Below, piece by piece: positions 10,476-23,133 of a DNA stretch of 64,000 bases (the stretch's first letter is position 1; each line of letters starts with the position of its first letter). A program made the position numbers and the translations under genes. The notes below the pieces were generated by a model. That model searched no databases and was not told where the DNA came from. It saw only the letters and a program-made list of their open reading frames with translations. This DNA comes from Ailanthus altissimus (taxonomy: Eukaryota; Streptophyta; Magnoliopsida; Sapindales; Simaroubaceae), in NCBI GenBank assembly GCA_946807835.1, contig OX327697.1, positions 19,168,001-19,232,000 on the forward strand, read 5' to 3'.

Positions 10476-13400
10476 ATGGAGGCAGTTCCCATCTCTGTGG
10501 AAAACTACAAAATAGGGTTTATTGGAGCAGGCAAAATGGCAGAGAGCATAGCCAAAGGTGTGGCAAAATCAGGTGTGTTGCCTCCTGATCGTATCTGCAC
10601 TGCCCACTCCAATCCCAACCGCCGTGTTGCTTTTGAGTCCATTGGCGTCAAACTAGTTGCCGACAATAAAGCTGTACACACAACCCATATCTCATTTTAG
10701 ATTGTTTCTTTTCTTTTCATTATATTTTAGAATGATTATGATAATACAGTTTATTATTTGAACAGGTTGTTGAAGATAGTGACGTGGTTATTTTTTCTGT
10801 CAAACCCCAAGTAGGTATTGCCCTTTCTCATCATATTTTCCTATATATTTTTTTTCTGATAACATTAAACTTGTGATGGCTGATATGTGTTAATTATAGC
10901 ATATATATATAATGGATCACAAGGTCATCTCAATTTGCTTAAACAATGTAGTTCTATATATGGTTTAAGTTTTTTTATGGCACCAAATCTTTTACACAAT
11001 TTTTAGATCATTGGGTCAATGCACTTTCAATGATTTAGATTAAATCTGAACTATGTATTAGTTGGGGCTGTTATTTATTTATTTTTTTGGTTAATTTTGA
11101 AGTTATACAGTTTATAGTGATTTTTTTCTTTCATATTGTGTTATTACAGTTAAAGATGTCGCCTTGCAGTTGAGGCCACTATTTTCAGAGAAGAAGCTTT
11201 TGGTTTCTGTTGCTGCAGGAGTGAAATTGAAGGACCTTCAGGTATTTGCCCTTGAACTCTTTGGGCATTATCCAAGTCTCAAAGGTGTTGCAATCTGTAG
11301 TATTTGACTATAGTTTTAGTCCTAGGGAAAGAGCTAATGTAACATACGACATTAGGGAACATAACTAATATTATGTTTTGCAGATGATATAAAAACTGCT
11401 ATTGAGCTTTGTAGAAAGCCCGTCCATTTTATTGATACTTTGTTTTAAATGTGCTCATTCATTGATTAAATTAAAATTTCAAACTAGCTACTTTTGTCTA
11501 AGCTAAACAGACCTTATAACATGGTACCATTGGTGGTGAACTGTAAAGGATAAAAGGGAGTGAGAAAAATATAAGGAAAGGGGAGAAAATTGAATTTGAG
11601 GATCACATTGTCTTAACTTTTTAAATACAATATTTCTACTTTTGAATATTGTAACTGTGATGCTATTTTTGAAAGATTTATATTTCCATTTTTATTATGC
11701 ATCCTTTCCACCTACTTTGTGCATGTAATTGCATGTTTAATTTATTAATTGGTGTTTCTGTTTTTATGTAATTGAATTTTAATGTTATTTTTTGTTCAGG
11801 AATGGACTGGTCGCAGCCGGTTTATTAGAGTTATGCCTAATACACCTTCTGCTGTAGGCGAGGCTGCAACAGGTATGCGTATCATTCGTTCTAATGTGAA
11901 TCATGGTTCCGCTCCTTCACCTTCAGCTGATATCAGTGTTCAATGCCATTTAGTTCTGTTATTTTTATGGAATTTTGTTATTGACAAGTGAACTGTGTTT
12001 TGCTTTGGTACCTAATGCATGTGGAACTCTGCAAGGATGAAAGATATATTCTTTCTTTTCTCTTCTTCATCCCAAAACCCTGTTTACTTATCTTACTATA
12101 AGTCATCTTACAAATAATGTTTGTGAAGTAGCAAAATTCAAGTTTTGAAGGGTTTTAGCTTGATAAATGAAATAAGATTGAGTTAATTCACCAATTAATA
12201 TTTAAGCTGTAAATTTTGGTGGCTGATCCCTGGAATTTTTTTTTAGAACCTACTTTAATGATAGGATTCGGCAACAATTTTGTCGTAACAGATGTCAAGA
12301 CCTGTAATTGACTGTAGTTCATTAACACAGTTGATTAATGGAATACCACCATTTATGATAAAAATAATTACTTGAATTCAGAATTAGATTTTTTTTTGGT
12401 CTTCAAAAAAGAGGATTAGAATTTTTTTGTTAAAACTTTTCTTGGACCATTAGTTTTTTGAATCCGTGCAATGTGAATTTTATGTTATATAACCAAGGAC
12501 TTAGTGAAATAGGCCGCTCCCAAACTTCAAAATTCAGATATAAAATATCAGTGATGCCCTTTAAATTGCTACCCTATTGAAAAAAAAATACCCCTTATCT
12601 TTTTTATATCTAAGCATATTGCTCCTTCTGAAATCTCTCAAACTACCGGTGCAAATTATGAAATTCTCCCAAGTTTTTTGTTTTTTATCCAAAAATACTC
12701 CTAATCAAATTTGCTTATTTTATTTAATATGTAATTCAGATTATCACACAACATTGCACAGTGAAAATCAATCAAGAACAGTTATAAACATATATAAAAT
12801 ATAGTAAACGAATCTTTAAATTTGTACTATTTTTTGTTTATCAAAATTTACTTATTTAATTATTGTTCTAAATTGCCCCCCGAACAAAATTCCTGGCTCC
12901 GATGACTGAATTTGTTTCCTAAAGAAAAATAAGAAAAATTGTACACCCCAAGAAATCTAAATTACTTGGGAGATTTTGATGTTGCATTCACTATATCATG
13001 GCATAAGAACAAAATGATTTTAATTAGTTGCTACCTAAGCCTGGAGATGTTCTCATGATTGATAGTATAGTTGTTTAATTATTGAAACGGTATTCTTTTT
13101 ATACATAATTGGACCCTTGATTCATCATTGCTTGTGCAATTCTTTTTTTTCCTTGAAACACTCAGATAGGTGTCAGAATATTCCTTCCCTTATTTTGTAA
13201 GACCTATACAGGCTTATCTGTGGAAGGGAAGTATGACTTTTTTTTGTTTCTCTATTCAAATCTTCTATTCATTTAACATATGCTTCTTGCCATCTCAGTT
13301 TCTTTATTTTTTATTTTAAATTCTCACCCCCAGTTGTCAAGAGCTAGGAGATAATACAAAATGAATGTTTTGGGGTAGACTTGCCAAAAACAAAACTGAC

Positions 13401-15900
13401 AAAGCTGTTCTAAAGAAAAGATAAGGGCTTATCTTCACAATGCTGTATTAGGTTGACTGGTGCTTAAACCTTGATATTCAGCATTCATTGAGATATTTTG
13501 TGGTTATTGGGTAGTCAGAAAGTATATTTTGTTGGACTTTGTGCTAATGGCAATTCTCTTGGGCCTTATGGATGGGGAGAAACAAAGGAATATTTACAAC
13601 TGTAGCGGGGAGGAAACCTAGCATATATTGATATGAAGTTAACTTTGCCTTCCTTGCCTCTATGACTTCAAAAGTTAGAGAAGTGTCTTCCTTTTTCATT
13701 CTCACCAAAATCAGGAAGCATCAGTCAGTTAATGCAGTACAATTTTCGCAACTAATTTTGTTTCAGGTGTTCTAGTGAGAGGTTTTTTTTGGTTCTTAGA
13801 GCCAGTTTGGTAGTGCTCTAACTTTTTAGATATTCACTGTTAGTGCACTAACAAAATAATCAAATGTACAGAGAAATTAGTTGAAAGTCTGGCAAATTAT
13901 TACCCAAATATTTTGAGTTTTAGAGGAGTCTAAATATTTTTGGTAAATCTCATTGTGGAAGTGCTGAGACTATATATAATGACTAAAATAGACATTGAAG
14001 ATATATTATAATTTAATATGGAATTAAGTAGGTTTGCAAGGATATATTTGGTTTTTTAATTATGATTTATGTTATAATAATACGACATGCATTCAATGAA
14101 AAAATTGATTCCCAAAATTTGATTTGAAAAGCAACTCTTTCCTGCTTCTCAAAACCCCTTTCAGCAGCAATTCCAAAGTGGCCTTTAGACACCTTGGAAA
14201 TTCTTAATCCCTGTAGTTCATTTTGCTTTAATGGACAGATTGTTTACTTGTACATAAATTTTCTTGCATGGTTATAAAAGTTATTGTTTTTTATCTAAGG
14301 AATAATGTGGAAAAGAAAAGAAACTTTTACCTTCATTTCTGTGCCAGTTGACTTTGAATTTTGAACATATTGAGTCCCTGTAGTTCATATCTGCAATCCC
14401 CTATTTGCGTTTTAAATTTGTAAAAGTTTCATGAAAATATTACCGTTCTCTAATCTGCTTGAACTTAAATAGTTATCAGCTTGGGAGGAACTGCAACAGA
14501 AGCAGACGGAGAACTAATTGCTAAATTATTTGGATCAGTTGGCAAGGTATGGCGAGCAGATGAGAAACATTTTGATGCAATCACTGGCCTGAGGTATGTA
14601 GCTTCTGTAATTACACAGAAAATCCAAAAATATAATTATTGCCCACAGGCACTAGTTTTGGGTAATTACCATATCTTGTCATTAAAGTTTCCTGGATAAA
14701 TAAGCAAGCATACCTACTTGTAGGTGTTTGTATAAATGTCTGTTTCTGGATTCATTGAGTTTGACTAGTTCTTCACGGAAACAATTCTTATTCCTCTTTT
14801 AACTCTTCAGTGGTAGTGGGCCAGCATATATATATTTAGCAATTGAAGCTTTGGCTGATGGAGGAGTGGCTGCAGGGCTACCACGGGAACTTGCACTTGG
14901 CCTGGCTTCTCAGACAGTAAGTTAATATCAAGACATGGTATCTGTTATGTTGTTTCTTTATTGGTCCATTTGTTTTATGGGCTATACAACAGTAATTCTG
15001 TTGCTTTCTCTTGCAACTTTAAAACTCCTCTCTGGTTTTAGTGCCCTGTCTCTTTCTGTATTCCTCTCTCGTTCTTGGATGTTTCTGTATGGCCCTTTCT
15101 TTTCAGTTCTTTGTATTTTATTTTTATTTTTTTATAACATGATTCAAAATCTAGACCTCTACCTCTTAAAAGAAGAATACCTCATCACTGGCATTTTATT
15201 GGTTGCAGTATTGGATGATCACATGATAAAACAATGAAAGGCTTTTAATGTAATATTTACAGGAAATGAAATTGCATTATGGCCTAGATTTGTTTGCTGG
15301 AGTTACCGGTTTTGACTCAGTTGGCACCAGTACAAATTGATTTAGGTGATCTGCAGTTATGCTGGCATTAGAAATCCAGATTAATCATGTGTATTCAGAA
15401 TATGGTTGAAATGCGTTGGGGTGATATCATGTAGAACTTCCATGATTTCTCCTAATTAAAAGAAGTTGAAGTTAAATAGCAACTTGAAACTTTTATTTTC
15501 CAAGTTTCCCCAAATTTTCAGAATTATCTACATCTATATGAAATTTGATCAATATCATGAATGAAAGCGATGAATGGAGTTTTTCTTTGCTTCTCCTTCA
15601 GTTTTATTTTGCTGGTTTTAAGCATAATCTAATTGTTTATTCCATATGAATACTCTTGTTGGCTTCAGCAGCAATTCCTTATTTCACATCTGTTGCATGT
15701 GTGCTCTGCAGGTTTTAGGAGCCGCTTCAATGGCCAGTAAAACTGGGAAGCATCCAGGTCAGCTCAAAGATGATGTTACTTCGCCTGGTGGGACTACTAT
15801 TGCTGGTGTTCATGAGTTGGAGAAGAGTGGATTTCGTGGTATATTAATGAATGCTGTTGTTGCTGCTGCTAAGCGCAGTCGAGAACTCTCTCAGAGCTAA
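10476..15900 (+). CDS. P5CR: Pyrroline-5-carboxylate reductase (7 exons, 275 aa)
   Basis: The enzyme reduces 1-pyrroline-5-carboxylate to L-proline with NAD(P)H, the last step of proline synthesis. Exons: 10476-10673, 10766-10814, 11150-11241, 11800-11872, 14473-14593, 14811-14916, 15712-15900. All six introns are GT-AG and phases join without a stop to give 275 residues, close to the plant norm (Arabidopsis 276). Visible motifs are the Rossmann nucleotide loop IGAGKMA (residues 16-22), RVMPNTP (123-129), GLSGSGPAY, and the family signature [18 protein letters not shown] (233-250). It ends in the conserved plant tail [11 protein letters not shown]. The ATG at 10476 sits in good context (TCATCATGGAGG) and no transit peptide is apparent, implying a cytosolic form. 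Intron lengths are 92, 335, 558, 2600, 217 and 795 bases; intron 4 carries transposon remnants. The first donor (GCT/GTACAC) is a weak match to consensus. Confidence 0.97.
12480..12910 (-). mobile_element. Possible hAT (Tip100-like) MITE remnant in P5CR intron 4
   Basis: The right edge, read on the minus strand, is CAGTCATCGGAGCCAGGAAT, close to the CAGTGGCGGAGCCAG terminus common in Tip100-type plant hAT elements, followed by a run of G as usual. The left terminus is not clearly recognisable, so the extent is approximate. It is non-coding and lies wholly within the intron. Confidence 0.35.
13801..14182. mobile_element. MITE-like element in P5CR intron 4
   Basis: The ends are inverted and similar: left GCCAGTTTGGTAGTGCT, right (reversed) GCCACTTTGGAATTGCT, with AT-rich DNA between, about 380 bases in total. 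The 'TTTGGTAGTGC' terminus is typical of small hAT-derived MITEs. Flanks (TTCTTAGA / CTTTAGAC) only weakly resemble an 8-bp duplication. It lies about 290 bases before exon 5. Confidence 0.5.
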
Positions 15901-17123
15901 TTCACTGTAACTTCAGCATCTGAGCTCTTATTTTCGGTTTAGCAATTGGAAACTTTTCGTTTATCCCCATAAGAAGTACGAGTGAATTTTGCATTCGTAC
16001 ACAGGCAAGAAATCTTTTCAATTTTCTCGGATGTTTATTTTTTGCATTCTTGCCTGCTTTACACAGATTAATAATGTACCATTGCTTCCATTTAGCATCA
16101 GTAGAAAAGGAATTCCTGATAATTGTTCTATCTCTTTGCTATATAATTCTGTTCTGCATCAGGCACAACATGCTACACAGTACTGTACTTAGATTATACA
16201 AGAATGTCGGGTATTTATAAACCTTTTTCACTTTTGTTTAAATGAACTGCCAGTCGGGTTGGTAAAGGTAGTCATCTCAATTTCAGTGGCTCTAGCCAAT
16301 TATATGTCCATAAAATTGTAAGTCAGTACGATTTCACGAACTTATTAAATGTCTGCCTTGTAGACACTGTAAACTAATTTCTCATTAGACAGTTTTCCTG
16401 AAACATCATTGCCCCGGTTTCTTAATATGAAGCTGACATTGTATCTTTGGAATTTGCATTGGGTAAATTTTTCTTGTTTTAAAAAATAATTCTTTTTTCT
16501 TCCTAAGAATCGTAACGAGGACATGGAAATTCAAAAACGTTAATATTTAACGTGATGATGCACCTTGCTATTGGAATTGAAGGAAAAGAAAATTGATTTC
16601 TAACAGGAAAGAAAGAATTTGAAGAATAATTAATCAAACTATTTTTTTTCTTCAGTAAATGATTTGTTTCTAATATTTAGGTGTGCTAAATTGCTACGAA
16701 AGTAAATTCTTTGCAGGTTTCAATTGGTTAGATTTATCTTACATTAATTTAGATGTACCATGCTTCCACTTTGTGACAACGAAATGGAAGTTGTCATAAT
16801 TGCTGGGCTTTTCACTTGAAAACGTTGCTTTGCTTTGCGTTGCTATACCCACGGGAATGAGGAATGAATATGACCAAAAGGGGAGAACATTTTGTATACA
16901 ATGCGAGTAAATTGGTGATATCTGGACAGTCTTGGTGTTTTCTCTCATTCGTAAACTTATAAGTAGCATTTCATATTACATATGCTGATTAATGCTCTTT
17001 TCGAAAGTATTTAAAATGATTTGCTAATTAGTTGGGAATATAATTTCTAAGAGATTACCCATCATGTGTTTTGTTTTTATAAAAAGATTGTCAATATTTT
17101 TGTGAGAAATTTTGAGGAAATGT
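15901..17123. other. P5CR 3' UTR and downstream intergenic DNA
   Basis: The first few hundred bases are the likely 3' UTR; AATAAT at 16070 is a possible near-upstream poly(A) element, but no end can be fixed. The rest is AT-rich with no gene or clear repeat that I can support. Confidence 0.4.
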
Positions 17124-17986
17124 TTTTTTAACTGCAGTTAAAATTTTTAACGTTAGTAAATAAAGATATAATACATTTCTATTTTGTCCTTATTTGTATA
17201 ATTTATAAAAATATATAATTTAATTTATTATAATTAATTAATTTAATCAAAAATTTATTTTTATGAAAAATAATAAAAAATAATTATTTACAAAATTTTT
17301 TCTTATAAAATTTTAAAAAAGAGAAATTTAAAGCCACTAAATTAATTCTTTGCCTTTTCTTTCTTTCTTTTTTTGGTTATAAATTAATTAAAAAAATTAA
17401 TTAGAAAATAAATTAAAAAATAAAAATAAATAGAAAATAAATTATAAAATAAAAAATAATTATAAAATAAATTAAAAAATAAATGTCTGCTTTTTTAAAG
17501 TTATAAATTATATAATAATATTTAAAATTTTCTTAAAAAAATAGTATTAAAATTAAGAAAAAAATTATTTTTTAATTAAAATAAAAAATTTTAATTAGTT
17601 AAATTTTTAATTGTTTATTCTAATTAATTTATAACTAAAAACAAAATCAAATGCGCATCAGCTTGGTTTTTTTAATCTTTTTAAGTTATAATATTATTAG
17701 TTTTTTAAATTATATTAAATATTATTATAATTTATAAAAAAAAGAAACAAAAATACATTGCCCTAAATTTTGAATCCCGAGTCTTAAATTTTGAAACTCA
17801 GAGCTCTAAATAAAAAATCTGATTATTTTTCATAAAATTTAATTTTTGGTTAAATTTATTTATTAAATGAATTAATTTTAATAAATTAAAAAAATATATT
17901 TTTGTAAATTATATAAATAAAGATAAAATAAAAAAGTATTATGTCTTAATTACTAAAGTGTAAAAATTTTAACTGCAGTTAAAAAA
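17124..17986. mobile_element. MITE with about 90-bp terminal inverted repeats
   Basis: Left arm 17124-17216 and right arm 17893-17986 are inverted copies. Both begin TTTTTTAACTGCAGTTAAAA and continue through matching TAATAC..TATTTT..TATAATTTAtAAAAATAT blocks with scattered mismatches. The outermost word TTAACTGCAGTTAA is itself a perfect palindrome. The interior of about 680 bases is very AT-rich and non-coding. Because the termini run into T/A tracts, the exact ends and target duplication cannot be fixed. Confidence 0.8.
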
Positions 17987-18440
17987 TTGTTTTTTCCCGA
18001 AACTTGATTAACAGTGAAATTGACCTTTTTTGATCCTAACGCTTTGTCCTATCGCAAAAAAAAAAAAAAAAAAAAAGAAAATTCATTAGATAAGAAGTGT
18101 GAGTATTCTAGGTCCCACAATTGGTAAGATAAACTAGACGTCGTAGCTTGAAATAATTAACATCGTATGTTGTAGCTTTACAATTACTTTGTTGAATTTT
18201 TTTTCTTTATTTTTCGTTTAGTGCATAAAAACTGAGTTATGGGCTAAACCTTGATAATCTCTTAAAAAATGTAGTAACAATTCCAAGCTTGATAAGTGGG
18301 ATTTGGGAAAAGTCGAAATGCTTGCTCTAAACCACAAGTAATAACCACGATCTGACAGCTAGTTGTTGCAAATTATGTAGCTAGCCTAGTGCTTTTTTAA
18401 GATCTAAACTTGCAAATTAATATACACAAAGTTGGAAACA
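17987..18440. other. Intergenic DNA upstream of the DUF247 pseudogene
   Basis: No gene is visible. It includes an A-homopolymer of about 22 bases (18055-18076). The remainder is unremarkable AT-rich sequence that may contain the former promoter of the DUF247 gene. Confidence 0.4.
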
Positions 18441-18824
18441 CAATCATAGTTATCTAGTTGTTAGCTCAAAAAATAAAATCTAATGAGGAGGTAACCTCAA
18501 TGAGAAAAGAAGAATTGGGTTGTGGCAGCCAACAGCTGCCTAATGACACTCAATTACTGGGCATAGTAATCCAAAATGATGCAAGCAAATGTTCTGAGGA
18601 TGATAAACAGTGGCTGAAATCCATTAGCAATGCACAAAGCATAAAAGGGGTCAGCCAAACAAGAAGGCCTAAAATACTGAGTTCCAAGCATACTGAGTGA
18701 GGTTGATCCTCTCATGGTCTCCATTGGTCCTTATCACCATGGAAACCGGAGCTTGAGTTAATGGAGAAGCACAAGATTAGAATCGTTCGACTGTACACCA
18801 ATAATAATTTACAGATAATATAAA

Positions 18825-19038
18825 TGTTGAAGCGGAAGCACACAAATAAGTAATATAACTTAATCAATATAACGCAGAATAAGTAATTAAGAAACTAAAG
18901 AGAGAAAAGTAGAAAAAGAACACAAAATTTACGTGGTTCGACAATTTACCTATGTTTATGGCGGATCAAGATCACAACCAATGCACTTGGCTTACTCTTC
19001 AAATCATATCCTGATGATTTTTAATCAACTTTCTCACA
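18825..19038 (-). repeat. 3' LTR of the DUF247-inserted copia, internally deleted
   Basis: It matches the right LTR at both ends but lacks about 400 bases from the middle: the homology jumps near 18980 from the 'GGTGGATCAAGATCACA' area to the 'CCAATGCACTTGGC' area at 23070. The polypurine tract GGAGGAGAC (minus) follows at 19040-19049. Confidence 0.8.
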
Positions 19039-19039
19039 A

Positions 19040-22000
19040 GTCTCCTCCTTGATTCAAAATCATTTACAAAATATCTCGATCTCTCATCATTGCATTTTCG
19101 GTCACCTTTACAAAGTAGTAACTTCGGTTAAATTCTTGCATAGGATGAACTTAACTGAGGGCAGTGGCTTAGTCAATATGTCAATAGGGTTTTTAGACGA
19201 CGCTGTCTTTGTTAGACTAACTTTACCACTTTGGACAATCTCTCGAATGTAATGGAGTCGCACATTAATGTGTTTAGACCTCTCGTAGAACACTTAATGC
19301 TTGCTTAGATGTATGGCACTCTGCACATATGCCTTTCAACCACATGATCTCCTTAATAGCTTCACCAACAGCTATGTGCTCTGCCTTTATGGTAGATAGT
19401 GCAACCATATATTGTAGAACTAATCTTTAACACAAACTACATCCAAACACTGTGAATACGTAACCCGTCAACGATCTTCCCTTATCTAGGTCACCTGTGT
19501 AATCTGAGTCTACGTATACTTGCTCCTACTAAAGTCATAAGCCATCATAAACTCATCAAATCTCATATACTACTATTTAGGTGATTGCTTTAACCCATAT
19601 AATGACTTCTTTAGCAAACAAGCATGTTCTTTTTTTTTCGGGCTCCTCGAACCCTTACGACTATGCCATGTATGTCATTTCTTCAAGCTCTCAATGTAGA
19701 AAAGTTGTATTTACATTCATCTGCTCTAGATGTAAATTAAGATTTGCATACATGGCTAACAAAATCGTAATGGATGTATGCTTGACAACTGAAGAGAATA
19801 TCTCATGAAAGTCAAATCTCTATTTCTCTGAGTAAAATCTTGTGCAACTAACCTAGCCTTGAATCTCGTAGGCTCTATCCCCGGTATCCCCTCCTTCATC
19901 TTATACACCCACTGGTACTCAACTAGTTTCTTTTGAGGTCTCTCCACCAACTTTCAGATATTTTTTTTCTAAGAGAACTAATCTCTTCTTCCATGACTTA
20001 CTGTTATACTTTCTTGTTTTTACTCTTCATAGCCTCACCATATATTCTAGGCTCATCATACTCAAAGTGTAAGGTGAATTAAAAGCATGAGCAATTAAAT
20101 CTGCTTGTGCATACTTGATTGGTAGGTTAATCGTTCTCTCTAGCTTGTCTTTGGTTAGCTGGTACTTTTCAAGTTCATCTTAAGAGTCCTTATCTTTCCT
20201 TAGGTGGACTTAGAGGAACTCGCCAGGGTTCTTAGTTCATCTTCAAGGATCTCATTGTTGAAGTGTTGATCTGAGGGCATATCAAATCTACTTTCAGACT
20301 TCACTTCAACTTTTATTAACTTGGGTGCTGAGTCTTCCTTGAACACAAGTTCTTCTTTCTTATCCTTTTGGAGGGGCTTTCAGCATTGTCATTTCATCAA
20401 ATTTCACATCACGACTTATGATACTTCTTGGTAGTGTCAAGTTTTTACACCACACCTTGTATCATTTCACTCATTCAGGATACCCTATGAATACCCTTTT
20501 AATACCTCTAGGTTCTAACATCCCCTCATTAACATGTACAAAGGCAGGGCAACTAAATATTCTAAGGTGGTCATACATAAGAGGATTGTCAGACCATTTC
20601 TCTTCTGGCGTCTTGAAGTCAATTGCTGAGGAGGGACTTCTATTAATCAAATAAGCTACAATCACTACAACTTCTCCCTAAAATTCCCTGGACATTTTTG
20701 CATTGGTAAGCATGAATCTAACATTTTCAAGTAAGGTCCTATTCATTCTCTTAGTTACGCCACTCTGCTGTGGTGTTGATCTTATCATTCTATGCCTTAC
20801 AATCCCATGCTTGGCATAAAACTCATCAAACTTTCTATTGCAAAACTCGAGACTATTGTTAATTTTCAGCCTCTTTACCCTTTTGTCGGTCTAATTCTCA
20901 ACAAGAGCCTTCCAAGTCTTGAACACATTAAATGCTTGATCCTTACTCTTTAACATATAGACCCACAGCTTTCTTGAATAATCATCAATCAAACTGAGAA
21001 AATACCTAGCACCACCACGAGTAGCTGTCTGAGCTGGTCCCCAAAGATCTAAGTGTATATAGTTAAGAATCCCTTTAGTTTTATGCTCGCCGATACTAAA
21101 CCTCACCCTATGTGTTTTCCTAAACATACAATGCTTACAAAACTCCAATGACTGGAACTTATTCTCACCAAATGCCTTTTAACTAAATAACTCCTTCAGG
21201 TTTCTCTCACCTAGATGTGCCAGTCTAAGATACCACAACTTGGTTTGCATATTCTCATCATCTATAGAGAATAATGCAGAACCACTTACAACTTTACCCT
21301 TAAGCACATAAACATCTTTGTGCTTATCTCATCTCATTATCAGTATGTAGCCCTTCAATACCCTTAAAACCCCTTTATAAGTCTTGATGGAACACATATT
21401 CTTGTCTAAAGTCCATAGTGAGATCAATTTCCCATTGAGGTTAAGAACATACCTAACATCTGTCAACTCTCTCACTTGCCCATCATGCAGCTTAAGTTTA
21501 ACACTACCAATTCCCATTATCTGACATGCAACGTCATTACCCATTAACACTTTAGCACCATTAATGGGCTAAAAATTTATAAATCAAGACTTATGCATGA
21601 ACATGTGAAATGTACAACCAGAATCAAGAACTCATTGTTCAACATTCTTACCATCAGTAGCGACGAGTGTCCCTACGCTATCATAGCTATCATAGAACTC
21701 ATTGTACAGCATCCGCTTTCTTCTTGTCTTGTACTTTCTTCTCCAGACAATTCTTTATAAAGTGCCCATCTTTTTTGCAGCGATAACACTTCTTAAGAGT
21801 CTTGAACTTTGATCTTAAGCCCTTTTTCTTTTCATTTCTATATGAGGGCCCCCCTCTTATAGATAGACTTTTTACATTGCCCTCGATCTATTTTCCTAAT
21901 AACTTTGAGTTTAATGATGATTTCACATCGCTCATTGTTAAATTTTTTATGTAGTAGAGTAATGTATCAATAAAGCTCTCATAACTCTTAAGGAGTGAAC

Positions 22001-22340
22001 TCAGCAGGATAATTGCTCTATCTTCATCTTCTGTCTTGATGTTGATAGACTCAATATCAAGAATGATCTTATTGAAGGTGTCTACATGATCTTTCAACGG
22101 CGTCCCCTCTGACATGGACAGTTGATACAACGTCTTCTTTATATGTCATATGTTGGCCAAAGATTTCTGCATATAAAAAGACCCAAGCTTTTTCCAAAGA
22201 CCATCGCCATTGTCTTACCTGCTACTTTTCTTAGTACTTCATCACTCAATGATAAAACGATTGTATTGTGAGCTCTTTCTTGAATGTCTATTCTTTCTGC
22301 TTCACTTAGATGACTTTGGCGTATTCTGTTCTTCACTAAA
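19040..22340 (-). pseudogene. Degenerate copia gag-pol polyprotein (Tnt1-like)
   Basis: Reading leftwards are fragments in the copia order. Gag with a UBN2-like segment at 22336-21888 (LKDHVDTFNKIILDIESI) and a CCHC-like knuckle near 21780. A protease/gag-pre-integrase segment at 21550-21180. Integrase at 21148-20471 (HLDLWGPAQT, YFLSLIDDYSRKLWVYM, YLINRSPSSAI). The start of reverse transcriptase at 19950-19756 (VYKMKEG, RFKARLVAQDFTQ). The end of RNase H at 19293-19108 (KNPIDILTKPLP). Most of the reverse transcriptase is missing between about 19750 and 19420. Stops and shifts occur throughout. Confidence 0.85.
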
Positions 22341-22500
22341 TTAAACTGTAGTCTCCTTTAATGAAAAGCTTAACCGTTGGCTTACCAACAACGCCTTAAC
22401 CTTCATCTTCCACAAATTGAAGTCATTCGTACCGTTGAATTTCTCTACCTTATACTTGGATGTGGCTATGTCTGCTTAGAACTAAGCTTTGATACTTATT

Positions 22501-23133
22501 TGTTAAAGCGAAAGCATATAAACAAGCAATATAACGCAGAACAAGTAATTAAGAAACTAAAGAGAGAAAGGTAGAAGAAGAACACATAGAATTTATGGCT
22601 CAATAACTTGCCTACGTCCATGGTGAATTAAGATCACACACTCTTATTATTGAATCTCAAGGCACTCATAAAGTAACCACTCTCTCTTGCAATTAAGAGG
22701 TTTTCTATCACAAAGAATCATAAAGTCTCACTCTAATCACAAGGATTTCACCAAGATCACTAAGGGTTATGTTTACAAGTCAATAAAGAGCCTTTATATA
22801 GGCATTAGGATGACTTAGGTTTACCATAAATATTTGGGAGTCGTATTAGGGAGTCTTGAAATAAGTAGGAGTTGAAATAGACAGAATCAAAATAGAATAC
22901 CTTTTTTTGCGTTGGGCGCTGGGTATTCTTGCTTGGGCGCTGTGGCGCTGCAGTGCCCAAGTGCTATTTTAGGCCCTGTGACCGCCCCAACCTGGCGTCA
23001 TAGCGCCCATGCTTGGGTACCACCACTTGTACGTTTTACCTCTTTTCGCATCTGTCTTTGATTCTCGCATACCCAATGCACTTGGCTTACTTTTTAAATC
23101 ATATCCCGATAATTTTTAATCAACTTTCTCATA
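22501..23133 (-). repeat. 5' LTR of the DUF247-inserted copia
   Basis: 633 bases, ending (minus sense) next to a primer site reading GTATCAAAGCTTAG at about 22482-22496, tRNA-Met-like. Inside, 22905-23000 is a GC-rich island repeating GGGCGCTG / TGGCGCTGCAGTGCCC words that is absent from the partner LTR because of that copy's deletion. Confidence 0.82.

Larger units (their letters stand above)
18825..23133 (-). mobile_element. Ty1/copia retrotransposon inserted in the DUF247 gene
   Basis: The element is bounded by LTRs starting TGTTGAAGCGGAAGC / TGTTAAAGCGAAAGC on the + strand and ending CTTTCTCACA / CTTTCTCATA. It is flanked by ATAAA and AAAAA (4 of 5), a decayed target duplication, and the DUF247 reading resumes beyond it. 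Primer site and polypurine tract place the transcription direction on the minus strand. At 4.3 kb it is a deleted, dead copy with a gag-pol full of stops. Confidence 0.88.

Noticed and set aside
18055..18076. A-homopolymer considered as the tail of a processed pseudogene or SINE
   Set aside because: No upstream gene-like or SINE-like body (no A/B boxes) and no flanking duplication was visible.
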